64,000 nucleotides of DNA from positions 108,124 through 172,123 of the forward strand of contig JAJKFJ010022211.1 of assembly GCA_027382625.1 (NCBI GenBank), given 5' to 3'. The position numbers and the translations under genes are program-made. Below, in pieces: positions 58,639 to 64,000 of this stretch; position 1 is the stretch's first letter; each line of letters begins with the position of its first letter. This DNA is from Tetmemena sp. SeJ-2015 (taxonomy: Eukaryota > Ciliophora > Spirotrichea > Sporadotrichida > Oxytrichidae). Under the pieces are notes generated by a model that saw only the letters and a list, made by a program, of their open reading frames with translations, made no database searches and was not told the origin of the DNA.

Positions 58639-59548
58639 TTGGGTCTCCCAGGCAAGAGTCCGATGACTAGCTCGCCTATAGCCAAGGCTCCGAGAAAAAC
58701 GAATCAGAGCAGACACCGAGCCATGCTCTACCCGAACTACCAGAGGATATGTCCCTCTGCAAGCCACTCCCAAGTATCCTCTGGGTATCGACGCTTCTCC
58801 GATCTCCCCACACGCGAAGGGTCTGAGGCATCGTGTTCTATTCCTTGCAGCCAGAGTGAGGCGACTCCTCTCACCGCTCCCTCAATCGAGGCCTGTCCAT
58901 CGTTCTCCATGTGCAGCAAGTCTACACCCCCCCTCCAGGCTCCCCTGAGGGCGACTTCACTCCAGCGCTTCCTTAAATTTCCCCGGGGCCCCTCCTATGC
59001 ACTCATCTCGAAGCTTGGCAAGGTCCCGGACCTCGTGAGCATCTTGGAGAAGCACGGGGCTGCCAGCTCCAACCACGCGATGTCGAGCAGGACCTCATGT
59101 AACTATCCTCGTCAATCGAAGGGCTCCTCGCGCGGCAGGTGGACATGGTCGAGCCCCCGCCCCCCCCAACCCCCCCCCCTCCCCCCCCACACCTCTGCTA
59201 TGGGGAAGTCGAATGCTGCGTCAGGCGCCCCCAACTGTCCCAAATCGTTCAGCGCGATGCGGGGCGCTCTGCCATGTCAGCCCAGCCGTCCACTCTCGCT
59301 TGGCTCAGCTCAACGAGCTGAGGAGGAGCCTCATGTTCATCAAGACTAGCCATAGCAGCCTCAACGACAGACTAAGAGGCAGAGCGAGGGTTGAGTCGAG
59401 CAAGAGCGAGCCCTACGCATACTCCAGGAGAGCTCTCCAGATGATAGAGGATGCATAGAAGCCTCGCCGGCCTAACTCCCTAGGCTTCAGTGGGCCAAGA
59501 CTACTGAGAGGGTTATCACTCGAGTTCTGAATATTAAACCGAGGCGCA
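58639..59548 (+). CDS. GC-rich open frames in the insertion, product unrecognised
   Basis: A 236-codon standard-code frame (58,639-59,349) is Pro/Ser/Arg-rich and could be a chance product of GC-rich DNA. An overlapping frame looks more protein-like in two parts: DVEQDLMQLSSSIEGLLARQ, leading into a run of Pro codons (about 59,080-59,210), and, after a shift, LAQLNELRRSLMFIKTSHSS followed by LNDRLRGRARVESSKSEPYA (about 59,290-59,460), which has a coiled-coil character and can read through TAG to about 59,528. A further plausible piece, LKIVQMRFNGPAKWSSMVLS, is at about 60,180-60,280. None is recognised as a known family. Confidence 0.3.
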
Positions 59549-61039
59549 GGAGTACAAAAGGTCACTGACACCTAGAGTAAAATATAAACATCGCATTCAG
59601 TCAAGGAAAAGCTTCCAAGATCAAAAGATCATAGAGACCCAAAATTGGTCCAAAGATGCTCTCGAGCCCCCACTGGCTGGAGGGGAGACAAAACCAAGCT
59701 CCGCGATGGCCCATAAAGATGATGAGCAGAGATAAAATTATTAGGGCCCCGGTTCTCGAGCCCGGGGTGCTTCAAGAGAGGATGGCAACGAGTAAAAAAA
59801 ATGCAGAGTATGCTATGGAGCTCCCCTTTTAAAAATTGGTGGCCACTTCCTGGCACCCATCAATAAATTTTAAGAGCCAAGGAGGGGCAGCAGGCAGCGG
59901 TGCAAGACAGCCCAATCAGCGGGAAGGGAGGATGCTCAGCCAAGATAATCGATGCGAGCCAAAGTTGGGAAACAGGATGTGAGGCAAGCTGAACTGTTCC
60001 GACGTTCTCGTTTCCGAGTAGGAGGATCAGGCAAGGGAGTAGAGAAGGAAAAGGAAATGAGGGAACCAGCACCCCCTCTTCATCACAGGCCAGGGGAGCC
60101 AAAAGGGATTCAAAAAGAGCGAGCTTGAAAAGATCGCTAAGGATGCAGAGCAGCGAAGCTCTTTATCAAAGATGAGCCCTCAAGATCGTCCAGATGAGGT
60201 TCAACGGCCCCGCGAAGTGGAGCAGCATGGTCCTCTCGTTCAAAGTTTCCACTGGCTTGAAGGAAGTGGTTGGTCATTTGCTAATCGGTGGGGGGAGAGG
60301 GGGTCAGAGGGCTTGAGCAAATGAGAGCAAAGGGGATTACCGATATTTAAGGACAACTAGGAGGTAATCCCTTCCCTTTATTATTCGAAGATTAAGGGGG
60401 TCGTGGGAAAGATTGCTCAGGGAGATTTAACGAACCTAAACCCAAAGATGCTCAAGAAGAGAGATGTGGAAGGCAGGAAGGAAGCCCAAAGGAAAAAAAA
60501 AGGCTGATAGGGTGTGAATATTATACTAAATTTAAACTCCTTTAAACAATTCACTAAAATTAAAATAACTCCATCTTATTATTTACTTTATTATTAACTT
60601 GGGAAAAGAATAATTGAACTTTTGATTACCCCCTCAAAATTTCTATAAATGAGCTATTAGCCACAATTTACATCTAATTAGTTCTTGAATAAAACAAATT
60701 ATTTTATCTACTTTCCCCATTAAAAGGCTACGAAAAGCTGAAATTCTCCCTTTTTTGGTCTGGTGTGCGTAAAATAAGGAATCATTTGGGCAATAACTGA
60801 AAAAGGCTCCGTATGGACGTTTCTATTGAATACACTTCAATTTCCCTTTTATAAAATTAAACCTTTCAGAAAATATCAGTTTTTGGGTCATTTTTTAAAT
60901 TTATAGAATTTTTTTTTAAAATAAATTTAAGACTTTATTAAAAAAAACATTTTCCTATCCTTGCGTTCGTAAAAATTTGAATGTAATTTTTGTGCTGGGG
61001 AATTTTTAAATGTGATTGATAATTTATATTATTTTTTCC

Positions 61040-63560
61040 CAGATTTCTTTTTCAAAAAAAAATTTTTTTTTTAAAAAAAAATTGAAAGGAAAAATTTTTT
61101 AAAAATTTTAGAAAAAAATTTTTTAAAAAAATTAATTAAATTTTTTAATGAAATTTTCATCTAAAATTTTTTTTGGGGGTTTAAAAATAAATAAATTTTC
61201 TTTAAAATCTTGTGAGAACGTTCTAATGATTAACATTGTTTGATTAAAAAAGTAATATTGTTGGTTTTTTAATGATAAGACTTAATTAAAGTCTAGTGTT
61301 TTATGGATTTTTTCTATCCTAGAGTGATTAAAATTTATTTAAAAACCTAATTTTTATTTTTAATCTAAAAATTATCACCCCTCCCTTACTTATATTGTGA
61401 AACCTGATAACATTCTTGTGGCTAGAGCCCAATTTAAATGTATTATTATTCTTAATTTTCAAAAATTATGATTCACTTCGCTTTTTTACTTTTATAAAGT
61501 ACTCTTTATAGAAATATTTTCAAAAATAAATAATTGCGCGGGAAATAATGCGAATTTTAAAACTATTTAAAGTTTTTTCTTTAATTATAATAAATAATAA
61601 TTTGAATCTGAAAACTTTTCAAAAAGATAGGGATTGAAAATCTTCTAAACTTTGAAGCTAGAAATCTAAGCCATTTTAGTATTTGAAACCTTCTTTGCTA
61701 TATTTTTATTGTCGAAGGTATATTATTTAACTTAATTGTTTAAAATTAAGGAGAAAAACTTGCTAATCTCTATTTTAAAATTTTTTACTGAATTTTTGTA
61801 AAAACATTTAAATTGTCCTTAAATCTACTGAAAAGGGCCATTAAATTGTTAAGGTTTTGGTAAAATTCAAAGAAAAAATTCAAAAAATTTAAAATTTTTG
61901 AATTAAAAGGAGAATAATTTTTTTAAAATGAAATTATAATTAACATTCTTATTTAAAATGGGTTTTTTATTTTTTTATTTTAATTTCAACTCCAGTTCAT
62001 TTGGTGACATATTGATGAGAGTAATGAAGTTTTAAATTAATCATTTGAGAAAAATCTGTTCTTTTTTCAAAAATAAAAACGTATTTTTTATAAAGGTATT
62101 CTTTTGGCAATAAGTATAAAAAAATTTTAAAAAAAAATTAAACTCCTTTTAAAACTAAAATTTTTAAAAAAGTTTAAATTTATTTTATTTTTTTTTAAAT
62201 AATAAATTAAAAAAATCTTAAAAAATTTTCTTTTTTCTCTTTTTATATCTAAAAAACCCCTGAAAATTTCCAAAATGTTTCCCTGTAATTTTTAAAAGTT
62301 TTAAAAAAATATATCCTTCATTAATAGATAAATTTTCTTTTAATTATTTAAATTTAAAAAAAGTTTAATCATTTAGTTTTTATTGAATGGAATTATATTT
62401 AATCCAGTTGCTTAAAAATTTTAAATAACTTTTTCTTATAAAAATTTTAAAATGTTTAGATTGTAGTTTAAAGGTAATTAGCTCAGAAATAAAATTAATA
62501 TTTATTAGTTCAACAATAAAACTTAATTCATAATTTAATAAAAAAGCATAACTAGTTTTGAAATTTTGTTTCTTTAAAAAAAAATTATGAAGTTTAATTT
62601 TCTCTCATACCTTATAAAATGGAAAATGTCATAAATCTTAAAGACAAAATCTGCTTTACATTTACCTTTTGAAATTTAAAAATTCTTATATCCTAAGCAT
62701 TAAAATTTTAATAATGGATTCCTATCAATCTGACATATCATTATTCAGATAATTTTTGTTAATTACGGCAAAAGGAAATACCTTCTTTCAAAATAATTAA
62801 AATGGTTATCTTTAATAGGATAAAAAATTAAAATAATGCTAATTTCAGATTAATTTATATAATCTCATCACTAGAATATGGATTTTAAGCTTTGAGATAT
62901 CAAAATGAAATTTAATTATGCTAAGTTTTAGATTCGCTTTTAAGTTACCAAGTTTGTCTATCGCGGATTATTTTGGCAGGAGTTGCTGGCAAAAGCAATC
63001 TTTTTAAGGATCTTATCTCGTTCATTCATTTAAAATGACTCTTTTAAAATTATCTTCGTTTCTAGTTCTGCTCTAGAGAAAAAATTAAAAAACAATTTAA
63101 AATTGCTTTTCCCTTCCCCTTTTCTGAAAAACTATTCTTGTCTCAGAAGTAAATATAGCCCTAATATTTTTTTTCAAAAAGTAAAATTTCCCTTTTTTTT
63201 TGCTCATTTTAGAAAAAGCAAATTAATTTCAAATTTTAAAATTTTTAAAAAAATTTTTTTTTTTTAAAAATTAAAAAACATTTCTTTTAAAAAAAAAAAA
63301 TTTATTTTTAAAAAAATTTTCAGTTTTTTTCAAGTTTAAAAAAAAATATAGTTTAAGGGGTTTTAAAAAGAAAAGAGGAAAACCCTTTTGATTTTATAAA
63401 GGAAATAAAATAATATCTATTCTTAATTAAATAATTGCAATAACCTAAATTTCAACAAAAAAATATTTTTGTCATAAAAAAATTTTTAAAAATTTTAATT
63501 TAAATTTTATTAATAATAATTTTATTTCCCTTTTTTTATTTAAAAATTTTAAGCGAGAGT
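61040..63560. other. A/T homopolymer patches within copy H
   Basis: Stretches near 61,040-61,190, 62,110-62,300 and 63,180-63,560 consist almost wholly of A and T runs and replace ordinary complex sequence present at the matching place in D. Either heavily degenerate germline DNA or a consensus artefact. Confidence 0.45.
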
Positions 63561-64000
63561 TAGATATTTTTCTAACCATTATTTAACAGAGTGGAGTCTT
63601 TAAAACAACCAAAAGGTTTTTTTAATTCTTTTTTCCTTTTAAAATTATGTGATAATTCTTTTTTTAGTACAATTTAGGTAATTATTTAATTGATCACGCG
63701 ATATTTTTTATTTCCCTATAGTGTGTTTATTTTCTTTAATTCTAAGTTTTATAGACTTAGCATCATTGATCAATAATTTCTGATAATTAAATTTTCTTAA
63801 CAATTTTGAATAAGATGGTAAATTAATTTTCTTTAATTTTGCTATAGAGCAATATATTTTTATAATTTTGAAGTATAGGATTATCTTCAAAATCTTGATA
63901 ATACTTGTAGGCTTCTTCGATCTTCAACTATGCGGCCTCTGGATTAGTAAATAATATACAAATATATTTTGGAATGATATTATACAAAAAACCCCAATTT

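Larger units (their letters stand above)
58281..60660. mobile_element. 2.4-kb GC-rich insertion in copy H
   Basis: D has about 14 bp where H has 2.38 kb. The core (58,560-60,510) is strikingly GC-rich and bounded by AT-rich arms. The two outer edges show a weak inverted similarity (TTTTTTGAAAGGGGGG at the left; TTTTGAGGGGG on the minus strand at the right). No transposase or reverse transcriptase was recognised. An assembly join or contamination is a serious alternative. Confidence 0.5.
58140..64000 (-). pseudogene. PARP-domain gene, copy H (segmental duplicate of D, split by insertion)
   Basis: 58,045-58,280 is nearly identical to 32,872-33,105 of D and carries the same C-terminal frame ending at TGA 58,142-58,140. 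Homology resumes at 60,661 and continues, with gaps, to the window edge: Tyr-motif region about 60,720-60,830, the PARP start about 61,620-61,730, the RLLLPA-type island about 62,960-63,020 and the KIEEAYKYY-type island about 63,860-63,950. The catalytic domain is split by 2.4 kb of foreign GC-rich DNA, and several stretches are replaced by A/T homopolymers, so this copy cannot be functional as sequenced. The gene continues beyond the window. Confidence 0.65.

Noticed and set aside
58639..59349. 236-codon plus-strand frame as a confident gene
   Set aside because: It is the longest standard-code frame, but it lies in very GC-rich DNA where stops are rare, overlaps other open frames on both strands, and its Pro/Ser/Arg-rich product has no recognisable motif.
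1..64000. Bacterial-type operons, ribosome binding sites, riboswitches, tRNA or rRNA genes
   Set aside because: None seen; the reassigned code, IESs and introns show a eukaryotic ciliate germline, so prokaryotic signals do not apply.

Overview
The window looks like germline (micronuclear) DNA of a stichotrich/oxytrichid ciliate (Oxytricha, Stylonychia or a close relative). Four signs support this. (1) Every convincing reading frame runs through TAA and TAG, which fall where glutamine is expected, and stops at TGA. (2) Genes are cut by short AT-rich segments bounded by 4-8 bp direct repeats, as expected of internal eliminated sequences (IESs) with pointers. (3) A decayed TBE-type transposon carries the zinc-finger/kinase gene and ends in a G4T4G4T4 telomere-like terminus. 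(4) A contiguous 64 kb of widely spaced coding islands in very AT-rich DNA does not fit a gene-sized macronuclear chromosome. No tRNA, rRNA or CRISPR array was seen.

Region 1 (about 0.3-14.5 kb) is gene-rich. It holds one or two loci for a membrane protein with a polar Gln/Asn/Ser-rich part (0.3-4.6 kb), a family-X DNA polymerase whose IES structure can be worked out base by base (4.86-6.56 kb), a small cysteine-rich single-pass membrane protein on the minus strand (6.7-7.4 kb), a Gln-rich protein with BRCT-like pieces (7.5-10.5 kb) and a large beta-helix-like surface protein (10.9-14.5 kb). An 80-bp perfect inverted repeat brackets the last.

Region 2 (about 15-64 kb) is a tandem array of minus-strand paralogues encoding proteins with a C-terminal PARP/ADP-ribosyltransferase domain. 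I label the copies A (15.2-19.5), B (19.9-20.3), C (21.3-29.5), D (32.97-39.0), E (40.9-48.9), F (50.4-50.6), G (53.7-57.7) and H (58.1-64.0 kb). A and G are paired, C and E are paired, and D and H are paired; B resembles the 3' part of D. Coding islands keep N-to-C order on the minus strand and are spread over 4-8 kb by AT-rich DNA. Copy A also has a ubiquitin-like segment that may be its N-terminus.

The array has been invaded repeatedly. Insertions include the TBE remnant at the C/D junction, several short elements with 12-16 bp target duplications that appear in one paralogue and not its partner, a small terminal-inverted-repeat element in D, coding islands from unrelated genes inside C, E and between F and G, and a 2.4-kb GC-rich block in H. 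Many coordinates in region 2 are approximate because island edges cannot be fixed without the somatic sequence.
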